NCBI GenBank assembly: GCA_905233385.1
Contig: CAJOEH010000013.1
Coordinates: 1 to 64,000 of the forward strand
Source of the DNA: an uncultured Oscillospiraceae bacterium
GTDB lineage: Bacteria > Bacillota > Clostridia > Oscillospirales > Oscillospiraceae
Direction: 5' to 3'
Length of the DNA: 64,000 nucleotides
How positions within the stretch are numbered: the stretch's first letter is position 1; each line of letters opens with the position of its first letter. Shown here piece by piece: positions 35,505-44,012 of this stretch. The notes beneath the pieces were generated by a model that ran no database searches, was not told the DNA's origin, and saw nothing but the letters and a program-made list of their open reading frames with translations. The position numbers and the translations under genes are program-made.

Positions 35505-36720
35505 TTATTCCGGAATTCGGTTGATCACGCCGAGGAAGAGCAGGCAATCCGTCTCGTTATCGACGATCGCGAGGAGATACGGGCGGTCGAGCGTGACCGA
35601 ACGTCCCATCATGGGTCTTGCCGATTTCGTCATGATGACCGCGGTGGCGGCAGCCGCCTCCGTGCCTTCCTCGTCGACGCTCAAATACGTCTTGTGCAGG
35701 ACCTCGTCGATGTGCTGCGCGGCGTCCGCCATGCGGCTGAAATCCGCCGCGGCGGTGAAGGCGTCCGTCAGTCCCAGGCCGAACAGCGCGTCGGCCAGCC
35801 GCAGGGAGGTCTCCGTCTTGAGCTTCGGCATGGTCGCCGTCACCTGCTCCTCCGACGCGTTGCGGATCAGGTCGAGCAGGTCGCTCCCCGTCAGCGAGGC
35901 AAGGCAGGCATCCACGTCCGTTCCCTCGTTCGGCAGGAGGGCGACGAAGCTGTACTTCCCGCCCTCGTAGGGCTTGACGAAGCCGGTCATACCGCCGCCT
36001 TCCAGATAGGCGTTCTCCTTGCCGGAGAGCATTTCGACCTCCTGCAGCGTGCCGTCGGAGGCGGTGAAGCTGCCGTTTTTTACGCCGGTATAGGGAACGG
36101 CCCACTTCGCGTCGAAGCTCAGGGCGTTGATCAGCACCATAGACGCGTCATCCAGCGTGTCCACGATCTGATCGACGCGCTCCTTCGTGTGCGCGCTGAC
36201 CCAGGCGTTGACCTGCGCGACGGTCTCCGCGTCGAAGGGCGCGGTAAAGCACTCCGCGCCGAACAGCTCCTGCATGAGCTCCCGGTATTCTTCTTTCAGC
36301 GCGAGGCCGTCTTCGTCGCGCAGCCAGACGGAATTCGCGCCCGCGGTCTCCTCCCCTGCCTTTGCAAAGCAGCCTGCGAGGTAGTCGTTGAGTGTGCCGC
36401 ACGGCATACCGAACGCTTCCTCGAACTGCCGCAGGGTCTCGCCGTCCGCGCCGTTTTCGGTCATGGCGAGGGCGGTCAGAATGCTGTAGGGCGAAAGGAC
36501 GCAGTTCTTCTCTCCGTCCTTGCATCTACGCAATAGGGCGAGGGCGAAGTCCGCGGCCGCCGCCGACGGATCGACCGTTTCATTCTCTTCCGTTTCGGCC
36601 TTCTGCTCCGTCACGGTCTGTTCCGTTCCGTCCGGCGCGCCGCCTTCGGCAGCGCAGCCGAAGAGCTGCAGGCCCAACGCTGCCAGCAGCAGGCCTGTCA
36701 ATAACTTTTTCATAGTCATA
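35505..36720 (-). CDS. Lipoprotein serpin (serine protease inhibitor)
   Basis: A 405-residue serpin with a lipoprotein signal peptide (LQLFGC, Cys23) and an acidic spacer to about residue 50. Serpin core motifs are present: NCVLSPYSILTALAM, SVWLRDE, VLINALSFDAKW, FVALLPNEG, and the C-terminal RPYLLAIVDNETDCLLFLGVI. The reactive-loop hinge EEGTEAAAAT has small residues at P12-P9, as required for inhibitory serpins. Counting from P15 Gly puts Ser-Ala at P1-P1' (KSAR). It should be displayed on the cell surface and trap host or microbial serine proteases. Start chosen after GGAGGG. Confidence 0.92.
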
Positions 36721-36769
36721 GCGTTCCCTCCTTGGTACTCATAGGACGACGGGATCTCGTTCCCGTTCC

Positions 36770-36794
36770 AAAAAATGCGCCGCAGCGCGGCGCA
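36770..36794 (-). terminator. GC-rich hairpin plus U-tract ahead of the serpin
   Basis: TGCGCCGC-AGC-GCGGCGCA (36776-36794) followed on the minus strand by six T. It could end upstream transcription or act as a leader attenuator. An identical 19-mer lies at 37052-37070. Confidence 0.65.
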
Positions 36795-36947
36795 GCAGCG
36801 TGTCAGAATGTAAATTTGACACGCTGCAAAGCTGTCAATAAGGCGCAAAGACAAGCAACTCGCCCTCGTCGGCGTATAGAGATACGGTAGAGGGCGAGTT
36901 GCGCAGTAAGTCGAAATATCCAATATCCTCTACATTATTCAGCACTG

Positions 36948-36994
36948 TTAGGGACGGATTGCCACGCCGGTTTTTCAAGCGGCTCGCAATGACA
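36948..36994. repeat. Palindromic intergenic repeat, right-end fragment (copy 3)
   Basis: GACGGATTGCCACG ... CTCGCAATGACA matches only the right end of the repeat family; no left end is present. Confidence 0.65.
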
Positions 36995-37051
36995 TGGACC
37001 TGGAAAAATGATACTGTATTTCGACGATTTGCGGCCATTTGGCAGTCTGAA

Positions 37052-37070
37052 TGCGCCGCAGCGCGGCGCA
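37052..37070. repeat. Second copy of the 19-bp GC palindrome
   Basis: Identical to 36776-36794. Located 8 bases after the zinc-ribbon gene; it has no good T-run on the minus strand. Confidence 0.6.
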
Positions 37071-37078
37071 TTTGATAT

Positions 37079-37267
37079 TCACGTTCGTCTCAAGAAAATC
37101 TCTCCGCAGCGGCGGCAGACGATCTTGGTCTGCCCGCGTCCGACGGGGACGGCCTGCACCGCGCGGCAGGCGGGGCAGCGGAAATAGCGCTTCTTCGCGC
37201 GGTCGCGCAGGCGGCTGCCGATGCGGTCGCGGCGGTTGACCCAAAAGGTCAGGAAGCGGCCCCTCAC
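37079..37267 (-). CDS. Small basic zinc-ribbon protein
   Basis: A 62-residue, Arg-rich protein with two Cys pairs, RCPACR and CRRCGEIF, typical of a zinc ribbon of the MJ0042 or FmdB-like kind. Function unknown; RNA binding is plausible from charge. The start is GTG, in a GTGA overlap with the pgsA stop, so it is translated after pgsA. Confidence 0.65.
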   Translation of the reverse strand: MRGRFLTFWVNRRDRIGSRLRDRAKKRYFRCPACRAVQAVPVGRGQTKIVCRRCGEIFLRRT

Positions 37268-37878
37268 GCGTCATTCCGCGCGCTGTCGGCGCGCGCCTCC
37301 CGCAGGATCCGCAGAAAATAGAACAGATACTTGAAAAACGCCAGCAGGATCAGCGCGACGATCACGATGGAGTCGATCAGGACGAAGGTGGGATCTGCGG
37401 GAACGCCGAAGACCGGCTCCCACAGGATCAGCGCGAACATGGAAAGATAGATCACGACCGTGCAGAGCTTGCCGTACCAGCCGGCGGAGTAGACCGAGTG
37501 CGTCTTGTGCAGGACGATCAGACCCATGATGCCGATGAAGATCTCTTTGAACAGAAGCGCCGCCAGCACCCACCAGTACTGCCGCATCAGGCAGAACAGG
37601 ACGGCGAGTTGGGTCAGCTTGTCCGCGATGGGGTCGATCGCCTTGCCGAAGTCAGAGACCAGGTGGAAGGTGCGGGCGATCCAGCCGTCGATCACGTCGG
37701 TCGCGCCGGAAAACAGCAGCATCCCGAACGCCCACCAGTACTGATCGGTCTCAAAGAAATAGACGATCAGCGGGATCAGGAGCAGCCGCAGGAAGCTCAG
37801 CATATTCGGCAGTGTAAAGATCCGGTCCGTATCCACGTGCTGCGCCTGCAGGATCTGTTCGCGCTCTTTATCGCTCAC
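37264..37878 (-). CDS. pgsA: CDP-diacylglycerol--glycerol-3-phosphate 3-phosphatidyltransferase
   Basis: A 204-residue CDP-alcohol phosphotransferase with the active-site motif D-G-x2-A-R-x8-G-x3-D-x3-D, seen as DVIDGWIAR, then DFGKAIDPIAD. Several membrane helices follow. It commits CDP-diacylglycerol to phosphatidylglycerol synthesis. I prefer the GTG at 37878 (VSDKEREQ), behind GAGGTGAGG, over an ATG further upstream. GTGA overlap joins it to the zinc-ribbon gene. Confidence 0.88.
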   Translation of the reverse strand: MSDKEREQILQAQHVDTDRIFTLPNMLSFLRLLLIPLIVYFFETDQYWWAFGMLLFSGATDVIDGWIARTFHLVSDFGKAIDPIADKLTQLAVLFCLMRQYWWVLAALLFKEIFIGIMGLIVLHKTHSVYSAGWYGKLCTVVIYLSMFALILWEPVFGVPADPTFVLIDSIVIVALILLAFFKYLFYFLRILREARADSARNDA

Positions 37879-37934
37879 GGACGACCTCACCTCGTTCCTT
37901 CTTTTCGTTCTGGGTAACAGTATAAACCGCAATT

Positions 37935-37961
37935 ATCAACTGAATATCAACCGAAAATCAA
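37935..37961. promoter_or_regulatory. Three 11-bp-spaced direct repeats, candidate response-regulator site
   Basis: ATCAA occurs at 37935, 37946 and 37957, exactly one helical turn apart, in the divergent space between pgsA and an OmpR-type regulator. OmpR/PhoB proteins bind such direct repeats. A pgsA -10 candidate (TATACT, minus, 37919-37924) places the repeats over its -35 region. Confidence 0.5.
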
Positions 37962-37988
37962 TTTTTGTTAAAAAACGGGACTTTTTCT

Positions 37989-38018
37989 TTTACAAACCGT
38001 GCCTCGCTGTGATATACT
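37989..38018 (+). promoter_or_regulatory. Promoter for the two-component operon
   Basis: TTTACA (37989-37994), 18-base spacer, TATACT (38013-38018), 20 bases before the start codon. Confidence 0.6.
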
Positions 38019-38037
38019 GCATAGTGGAGGGATGTGT

Positions 38038-38715
38038 ATGTTCAAGATCCTGGTCGCCGAAGACGACAGCGAGCTTCGGCAGATGTTTTGCCGCGTCCTG
38101 AGCCGCAGCGGCTTTACCGCGATCGGCGTGCCGGACGGCGCAGCCGCGCTGGAGACGCTGGAACATGAATATATCGATCTGATCGTTTCCGATATTATGA
38201 TGCCGCAGGTGGACGGCTACGCCCTCGTGCGCAGTCTGCGGGAAGCGGGCAATACGATCCCCGTCCTGATGATCACCGCCAAGGACAGCTTTCAGGATAT
38301 GCAGTCCGGCTTCCTCGCGGGCACGGACGATTACATGGTCAAGCCCGTCAACGTCAACGAGATGGTGCTGCGCATCAACGCCCTGCTGCGCCGCGCGCAG
38401 ATCGTCGCGGAGCGGAAGCAGAGCATCGGCGGCACGACCTTTGCGATCGACGCGCTTTCGGTGCGGTGCGGCGCCGTAGAGGCGATCCTTCCGCAGAAGG
38501 AATTCCTGCTGCTTTACAAGCTGATCTCCTCCCCCGGTCATATCTACACGCGCCAACAGCTTATGGACGACATCTGGGGGATGGATTCGCAGACGGATCC
38601 GCGCACCGTGGACGTCCATATCAACCGCCTGCGCGACCGCTTCCGGGACAACCCGGACTTTGAGATCGTGACGGTGCGCGGCATCGGTTACAAGGCGGTG
38701 AAACGTCATGAATGA
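38038..38715 (+). CDS. OmpR-family response regulator
   Basis: A 225-residue regulator: receiver domain with the acidic pair D9-D10, phospho-acceptor D52 in VSDIMMPQ, and Lys in MVKPVNVNE; then a winged-helix DNA-binding domain (about 125-222) with YTRQQLMDDIWG and VDVHINRLRDRF. The start at 38038 follows GGAGG at 7 bases. It overlaps the kinase gene by 8 bases. Target genes are unknown; repeats upstream suggest autoregulation and possibly control of pgsA. Confidence 0.93.
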   Translation: MFKILVAEDDSELRQMFCRVLSRSGFTAIGVPDGAAALETLEHEYIDLIVSDIMMPQVDGYALVRSLREAGNTIPVLMITAKDSFQDMQSGFLAGTDDYMVKPVNVNEMVLRINALLRRAQIVAERKQSIGGTTFAIDALSVRCGAVEAILPQKEFLLLYKLISSPGHIYTRQQLMDDIWGMDSQTDPRTVDVHINRLRDRFRDNPDFEIVTVRGIGYKAVKRHE

Positions 38716-39736
38716 AAAAATGTCCCCGCGTATGCGGGCGTATTATTCACTCATCGTCGTCATCATCATCCTCTTTTCCGGCGCGATGGTCACGGGCGTG
38801 CTCTACCTTCTGAACCTCCTCAACGTCAGCTACCAGCTCAGCATCATCACGCTGATCTCGATTTTCGTCGTGGCGGCGGTCGCGGGCGGCATGATGAGCT
38901 TCTTCGTCGGGCGGCGCATCCTCGCGCCGATGCTCAAGCTGAGCAAGGCGTCTGCGGAGGTCGCGCGCGGAAATTTCTCGATCACCGTCAGCGATTCGAG
39001 CAAGCTCGAGGAGGTGCAGACCACTTTCCGCAATTTCAACGCCATGGTGCGCGAGCTCAACAGCATTTCCACCCTGAGCAACGACTTCGTCGCCAACGTG
39101 TCGCACGAATTCAAGACGCCGCTGACCGCGATTGAGGGCTACGCCATGCTCCTGCAGGATCCCGCTCTGAGTCAGCAGGAACGCGGCGAATATCTGGACA
39201 AGATCCTGCTGAACATCCACCGCCTGACCTCCCTGGTCGGCAGCATCCTGATGCTCTCGAAGATCGAGAGCAAATCCCTCGCCGAGCAGTACACGACCTT
39301 CCGTCTGGACGAACAGCTCCGGCAGGCGGTCGTTTCGCTGGAGCCCGCGTGGTCGGAGAAGGGTCTTTCCTTCGACGTCTCGCTGGACGAGGTCACGTTC
39401 TGCGGCTGCGAGAGCCTGCTGACCCACGTGTGGACGAATCTGCTGGGCAACGCGATCAAGTTCAGCCCGGAAGGCGGGCAGATCCGGCTCCGGCTGCTCG
39501 ATCAGAAGCAGTGCGTCGTCGTCAGCGTGACCGATCAGGGCTGCGGCATGAGCCCCGAGGTGCAGGCGCGGATCTTTGAAAAGTTCTATCAGGCGGACAG
39601 CTCCCACAAGGCCGACGGCAACGGGCTGGGGCTGTCGCTGGTCAAGCGGATCGTGGAGCTGTCCGACGGCGTGATCGAAGTCGTCAGCGAACCCGGCGAA
39701 GGCTCGACCTTCCGCGTCATTCTTCCGAAATCTTAA
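38708..39736 (+). CDS. Sensor histidine kinase
   Basis: A 342-residue kinase with two membrane helices close together (about 10-33 and 43-65), leaving almost no extracellular loop, then a HAMP linker (RRILAPMLKLSKASAEVARG). The HisKA box is NVSHEFKTPLTAIEGY, and the ATPase has TNLLGNAIKFS (N box), DQGCGMS (G1), FEKFYQAD (F) and GNGLGLSLVKRI (G2). The missing sensor domain suggests intramembrane or partner-dependent sensing. Coupled to the response regulator. Confidence 0.93.
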   Translation: MNEKMSPRMRAYYSLIVVIIILFSGAMVTGVLYLLNLLNVSYQLSIITLISIFVVAAVAGGMMSFFVGRRILAPMLKLSKASAEVARGNFSITVSDSSKLEEVQTTFRNFNAMVRELNSISTLSNDFVANVSHEFKTPLTAIEGYAMLLQDPALSQQERGEYLDKILLNIHRLTSLVGSILMLSKIESKSLAEQYTTFRLDEQLRQAVVSLEPAWSEKGLSFDVSLDEVTFCGCESLLTHVWTNLLGNAIKFSPEGGQIRLRLLDQKQCVVVSVTDQGCGMSPEVQARIFEKFYQADSSHKADGNGLGLSLVKRIVELSDGVIEVVSEPGEGSTFRVILPKS

Positions 39737-39748
39737 GGAGGCATTCTC

Positions 39749-41164
39749 ATGCGAGTTTTAGAAAACTATCAGCCGCGCGAGGCGCTGCGGTATTTTGAGG
39801 AGCTCTGCGCCATCCCGCACGGCTCGGGCGATACGAAGCGCATTTCGGACTACTGCGTCCGCTTTGCCGAAGCGCACGGCCTGCGTTACGTGCAGGATGC
39901 GCACAACAACATCGTCATTTTCAAGCCCGGCACGAAGGGCCGTGAGGATCATCCGCCCGTCATCCTGCAGGGGCATCTGGACATGGTCTGCGAAAAGGAC
40001 GCGGACTGCGATATCGACTTCTCGAAAGACGGTCTGCGCCTTCGCTGCGACGGAGAATACATCTTCGCCGAGGGCACGACGCTCGGCGGCGACGACGGCA
40101 TCGCCGTAGCCTACGCGCTGGCGGTGCTCGCGGCGGACGATATCAGGCACCCGCCGATCGAGGCGGTTTTCACCGTGGACGAGGAGATCGGCATGCTCGG
40201 CGCGGACGCGATGGATATGTCCGTCCTGAAAGGCCGGCTCCTGCTCAACTGCGACTCCGAGGACGAGGGCATCCTGACCGTGAGCTGCGCCGGCGGCGCG
40301 ACCTCGAAGCTCACCCGTCCCGTGCGGCGCGAGCCCTGCGCAGGACGAGTCTGGAGCATGGGCGTGAAGAACCTGACCGGCGGCCACAGCGGCGTGGAGA
40401 TCAACAAGGGCCGCGCCAACGCGAGCAAGACGCTCGCCGCCGTGCTTGCGGTGCTTCCCGTCCGTCTGATCTCCGTCGACGGCGGCAGCAAGGACAACGC
40501 GATCCCGCGCGCCTGCGAGGCGTTCGTCGTTGCGGACGACCCGTGCGCGGCCTTCGCCGCCGCCGCACAGAAGGCGAAGGAAAGTCTTCCCGCCGGCGAG
40601 ACCGCCGCGGAATTCTTCTGCGAGCCCGCGGACAGCCAGCTCCTGCCGATGGACGAAGAAAGCAGCCGCGCCGTAATCGCCCTGCTGAACGCCCTGCCCA
40701 ACGGCGTACAGAAGATGAGCGAGGATATCGCGGGGCTCGTACAGACCTCGCTGAACCTCGGCATTCTGAAAACGCAGGCGGAAGATGTCACGATGACCTT
40801 CTCCGTCCGCAGCTCCGTCAACACGGAAAAAGCCGCGCTGATCGACAGGCTGAAAGCGGTCGGTCTTGCCCACGGCGCAAGCTACAGCGAGTCCGGCGAA
40901 TACCCCGCGTGGGAGTACCGGAAGCAGTCGCGTCTGCGCGACACGATGATCTCGGTCTTCCGCGATCTCTACGGCAGAGAGCCGGTCGTGGAGGCGATCC
41001 ACGCCGGTCTGGAATGCGGCATTTTCTCCGACCGGCTGCCCGGTCTGGACGCGGTCTCCTTCGGGCCGCAGATGCACGACATCCACACGAGCCGCGAACG
41101 GCTCGACCTCGCCTCCACGGAACGCACGTGGAACTATCTCGTCGCCGTACTGGAACAGCTGTAA
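39749..41164 (+). CDS. pepD: Aminoacyl-histidine dipeptidase (M20)
   Basis: A 471-residue M20 peptidase (PepD/carnosinase-like): ILQGHLDMVCEKD holds the first zinc His, TLGGDDGIAVAYAL the bridging Asp, and FTVDEEIGMLGA the catalytic Glu pair. AIHAGLECGIF and GPQMHDIHTSRE complete the active site. It cleaves Xaa-His and other dipeptides in the cytosol. GGAGG precedes the start, 12 bases after the kinase gene. Confidence 0.93.
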   Translation: MRVLENYQPREALRYFEELCAIPHGSGDTKRISDYCVRFAEAHGLRYVQDAHNNIVIFKPGTKGREDHPPVILQGHLDMVCEKDADCDIDFSKDGLRLRCDGEYIFAEGTTLGGDDGIAVAYALAVLAADDIRHPPIEAVFTVDEEIGMLGADAMDMSVLKGRLLLNCDSEDEGILTVSCAGGATSKLTRPVRREPCAGRVWSMGVKNLTGGHSGVEINKGRANASKTLAAVLAVLPVRLISVDGGSKDNAIPRACEAFVVADDPCAAFAAAAQKAKESLPAGETAAEFFCEPADSQLLPMDEESSRAVIALLNALPNGVQKMSEDIAGLVQTSLNLGILKTQAEDVTMTFSVRSSVNTEKAALIDRLKAVGLAHGASYSESGEYPAWEYRKQSRLRDTMISVFRDLYGREPVVEAIHAGLECGIFSDRLPGLDAVSFGPQMHDIHTSRERLDLASTERTWNYLVAVLEQL

Positions 41165-41189
41165 GGCCGAAAAGGCAAAAGGATAAAGC

Positions 41190-42965
41190 ATGAAAGACAT
41201 AAAGTATTATCAGGAACACAGCATTCTCCGCATATTCATCGGCTATTTCAAACCGCACCGCAAACTGTTCGCGCTGGACATGCTCTGCGCGCTGGCGGTC
41301 GCGGCGGTCGACCTTGCGTTCCCGCTGGTCTCGCGCTGGTCGATGAACCATCTTCTGCCTGATCAGAAGTATCTGATCTTCTTCATCGTCATGGGCTGCA
41401 TGGCGCTGGCCTATCTGATCCGCGCCCTGCTGAATTTCGTCATCACCTACTGGGGACACACCTTCGGCATCCGCGTGGAGGCGGATATCCGCTCGGATCT
41501 CTTCCGCCACATGCAGACGCTCGGCTTCGATTTCTACGACCGCAACCGCACCGGCCAGCTCATGAGCCGCCTGACGAGCGATCTGTTCGACATCACGGAG
41601 CTGGCGCACCACGGGCCGGAGGACCTCGTGATCTCGACGCTGACGATCATCGGCGCGCTGACGGTCATGTTCGTGATCGAATGGCGGCTGGCGCTGGTGG
41701 TCAGCGTGATCCTGCCGATCCTGCTGATCAGCGTGATCACGCGGCGGCGCAAAATGAGCAAGGTCTCCAAGGGCGTCAAGGTCAAGACCGCCGCGATCAA
41801 CGCGGAGATTGAGTCCTCCCTCTCCGGCATCCGCACCGCGAAGGCCTTTGCCAACGAAGAAGTCGAATTTGAAAAATTCAGCGAGGCAAACGAGCGCTTC
41901 AAGGTCTCCAAGCGCGAATTCCACAAAGAGCTCGGCATTTTCATCAGCTCGCAGGAATTCTTCATGTCCCTGCTCACCGTCGCCGTCATCGCGGTCGGCG
42001 GCGCGCTGACGATGAAGGGCAGCATCGAAATGATCGACCTGCTGACCTTCAGCCTGTACATCACGACCTTTACCGGCCCCGTCCGCAAGCTCGTCATGTT
42101 CTCGGAGATGTTCGCCAACGGCTTCGCAGGTCTCGGCCGCTTCGCTGAGCTGATGCGCACCGAGCCGACCTTAAGCGACGCGCCGGACGCCGTCGATCTG
42201 ACGGACGTGCGCGGCGAGATCGAAGTCGATCACGTCTCCTTCGCCTACGAGGAAGACACGGAAGTCCTGCACGACGCCTCACTGGCCGTGCGGCCCGGAG
42301 AAACGGTCGCGATCGTCGGTCCCTCCGGCGGCGGCAAGAGCACGCTCTGCCGCCTGATCCCGCGCTTTTACGACGTGAACGAGGGCAGCGTCCGCATCGA
42401 CGGGATCGACGTGCGGAAGATCACGCAGGCCTCCCTGCACCAGGCGATCGGCGTGGTGCAGCAGGACGTGTTCCTCTACGCGGACACGATCGGCAACAAC
42501 ATCCGCTACGGCAAGCCGGACGCGACCATGGAGGAGATCGTCGCGGCGGCGAAGCGCGCGGAGATCTACGACGACATCATGGAGATGCCGGACGGCTTCG
42601 ACACCTACGTCGGCGAGCGCGGCACCCTGCTGTCCGGCGGACAGCAGCAGCGCGTTTCCATCGCCCGCATCTTCCTGAAAAACCCGCCCATCCTGATTTT
42701 AGACGAGGCGACCAGCGCCCTCGACAGCGTGACGGAGGAAAAGATCCAGTCCGCGCTGGACGCGCTGGCGGTCGGAAGAACGACCCTCATCATCGCCCAC
42801 CGCCTCTCCACCATCCGCAACGCCTCGCGCATTCTCGCCATCGCGGACGGCAGTATCGTCGAACAGGGTACCCACGCCGAGCTGATGGCGAAAAGCGGCC
42901 TGTACGCGGAGCTGTACCGCACGCAGAATCTGAAACAACAGCAGTCTTGCGCTGACAAAACGTGA
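41190..42965 (+). CDS. ABC exporter, fused membrane and ATPase domains
   Basis: A 591-residue MsbA/LmrA-type half transporter: six membrane helices (about 15-300) and a nucleotide-binding domain with Walker A GPSGGGKST, Q-loop VQQDVFLY, signature LSGGQQQR, Walker B ILILDEATS and H-loop IIAHRLST. It must dimerise to function. Substrate (lipid, drug or peptide) cannot be read from the sequence. It follows pepD by 25 bases. Confidence 0.93.
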   Translation: MKDIKYYQEHSILRIFIGYFKPHRKLFALDMLCALAVAAVDLAFPLVSRWSMNHLLPDQKYLIFFIVMGCMALAYLIRALLNFVITYWGHTFGIRVEADIRSDLFRHMQTLGFDFYDRNRTGQLMSRLTSDLFDITELAHHGPEDLVISTLTIIGALTVMFVIEWRLALVVSVILPILLISVITRRRKMSKVSKGVKVKTAAINAEIESSLSGIRTAKAFANEEVEFEKFSEANERFKVSKREFHKELGIFISSQEFFMSLLTVAVIAVGGALTMKGSIEMIDLLTFSLYITTFTGPVRKLVMFSEMFANGFAGLGRFAELMRTEPTLSDAPDAVDLTDVRGEIEVDHVSFAYEEDTEVLHDASLAVRPGETVAIVGPSGGGKSTLCRLIPRFYDVNEGSVRIDGIDVRKITQASLHQAIGVVQQDVFLYADTIGNNIRYGKPDATMEEIVAAAKRAEIYDDIMEMPDGFDTYVGERGTLLSGGQQQRVSIARIFLKNPPILILDEATSALDSVTEEKIQSALDALAVGRTTLIIAHRLSTIRNASRILAIADGSIVEQGTHAELMAKSGLYAELYRTQNLKQQQSCADKT

Positions 42966-42978
42966 AAGGAGCATTCCC

Positions 42979-43581
42979 ATGAAATTCTATTTCGGAAACC
43001 ATACCGATCCGCTGTTCGCGGTCTATGAAAAGGACGGCGTTTGCTATCCGGTCTTCGCCGAAAAGTACGGCACGAACGGCTTCCCCTACACCGAGGGCAT
43101 GGAGCTGATCACCGACGCGGAGACCAACGAGGCGCTGACGAAATACATGTACCCCTATGAGGAAGGCAAACCCGCGATCTATATGGCAGGTCCCCTGTTC
43201 AACGAAGGCGACCGCTACACGAATCAGCGCAATTCCGACCGTCTGCGCGCGCTCGGCTATACCACCTTCCTGCCGCAAGAGGTCGTCATCACAAACAAGA
43301 GCACCGTCCTGGTCAAGGCGGCATGCTTCTACATGGACCTCAAGGCGATCCGCCTCGCGGACGCGCTGGTCGTCAACTGCAACGGCATCGAGATCGATTC
43401 CGGCACCGCCGCGGAGATCGGCCTCGGCTACGGTCTGGGCAAAAAGCTGGTGCTCTACAAGAGCGACGTCCGCAACTACTACAACGAGACCTTCCGCCTG
43501 AACAATTTCGTCGGCGGCCTCGTGGACAACCGCGTGTACCGGACGATCGACGAAGTCATCGCCGCCCTGCAGGAGGGCTGA
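42979..43581 (+). CDS. Nucleoside 2-deoxyribosyltransferase-like protein
   Basis: A 200-residue protein. Residues 68-190 match the family: YMAGPLFNEGDR, NQRNSDRLRALGY, ADALVVNCNGIEIDSGTAAEIGLGY with the likely nucleophilic Glu, and VLYKSDVRNYY. These enzymes swap or hydrolyse bases on deoxynucleosides. The first 67 residues (FYFGNHTDPLFAVYEKDGV onward) are an N-terminal extension not seen in classic members. GGAG precedes the ATG. Confidence 0.85.
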   Translation: MKFYFGNHTDPLFAVYEKDGVCYPVFAEKYGTNGFPYTEGMELITDAETNEALTKYMYPYEEGKPAIYMAGPLFNEGDRYTNQRNSDRLRALGYTTFLPQEVVITNKSTVLVKAACFYMDLKAIRLADALVVNCNGIEIDSGTAAEIGLGYGLGKKLVLYKSDVRNYYNETFRLNNFVGGLVDNRVYRTIDEVIAALQEG

Positions 43582-43606
43582 CGCACGACGAAAACCTCTC
43601 CGGTAT

Positions 43607-43960
43607 TGTCATTGCCCGGCTTGTCCGGGCTGCGCAGCCAAAGACTTCTCCTTGAGGGGAAGCTGTCAGCCGTGAGGCTGACTGATGAGGTGTTACGGAT
43701 GCAGCGTAGCAATCTGTCTGTCGCAGCCATGGGAACTGCATCGGAATACGCGGGCGGCCATTAGCCGCTCCTACATTGATGTGCGATAGACACCGTAGGG
43801 AGGCATGCCCACATGCCTCCGCGAAGAACGACCTGCAGAACCTTGCGATACGCGGAGGCGTCAGGGGACGCCTCCCTACGCCGCTGTACGATAGACGCCG
43901 TAGGTGCGCCCATTGGGCGCCCGCCGGTCGTAATGTTTCGGAGAAGCCTCCTCGGATTGC
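43607..43960. repeat. Palindromic intergenic repeat, copy 4 (right end truncated)
   Basis: Begins TGTCATTGCCCGG (43607). It includes the shared GCAATCTGTC...GTCGCAG motif and several inverted cassettes: GGAGGCATG/CATGCCTCC, GGAGGCGTC/GACGCCTCC and GGCGCC-rich arms, many bordered by GTAGG or CCTAC. The right end stops at GGATTGCCGG, directly against the terminator. Lies between convergent genes; no real ORFs. Confidence 0.75.
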
Positions 43961-43963
43961 CGG

Positions 43964-44007
43964 AACGAACAGCCGCGCTGTGGAAATCCACAGCGCGGCT
44001 GTTCGTT
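43964..44007. terminator. Bidirectional intrinsic terminator
   Basis: A perfect 20-bp inverted repeat (43964-43983 with 43988-44007), loop AAAT, between the convergent deoxyribosyltransferase-like and SLH 5'-nucleotidase-like genes. Confidence 0.8.
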
Positions 44008-44012
44008 CTTTG

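Larger units (their letters stand above)
36721..37078. other. Gene-free structured region between serpin and zinc-ribbon genes
   Basis: Both neighbours are on the minus strand. Two copies of a 19-bp GC palindrome frame a stretch that also holds a GCAGCGTGTCA/TGACACGCTGC stem (36793-36828), a GCAACTCGCCCTC/GAGGGCGAGTTGC stem (36855-36902), and a right-end fragment of the intergenic repeat (36948-36994). No ORF here is convincing, and no clear serpin promoter is visible. Confidence 0.6.
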
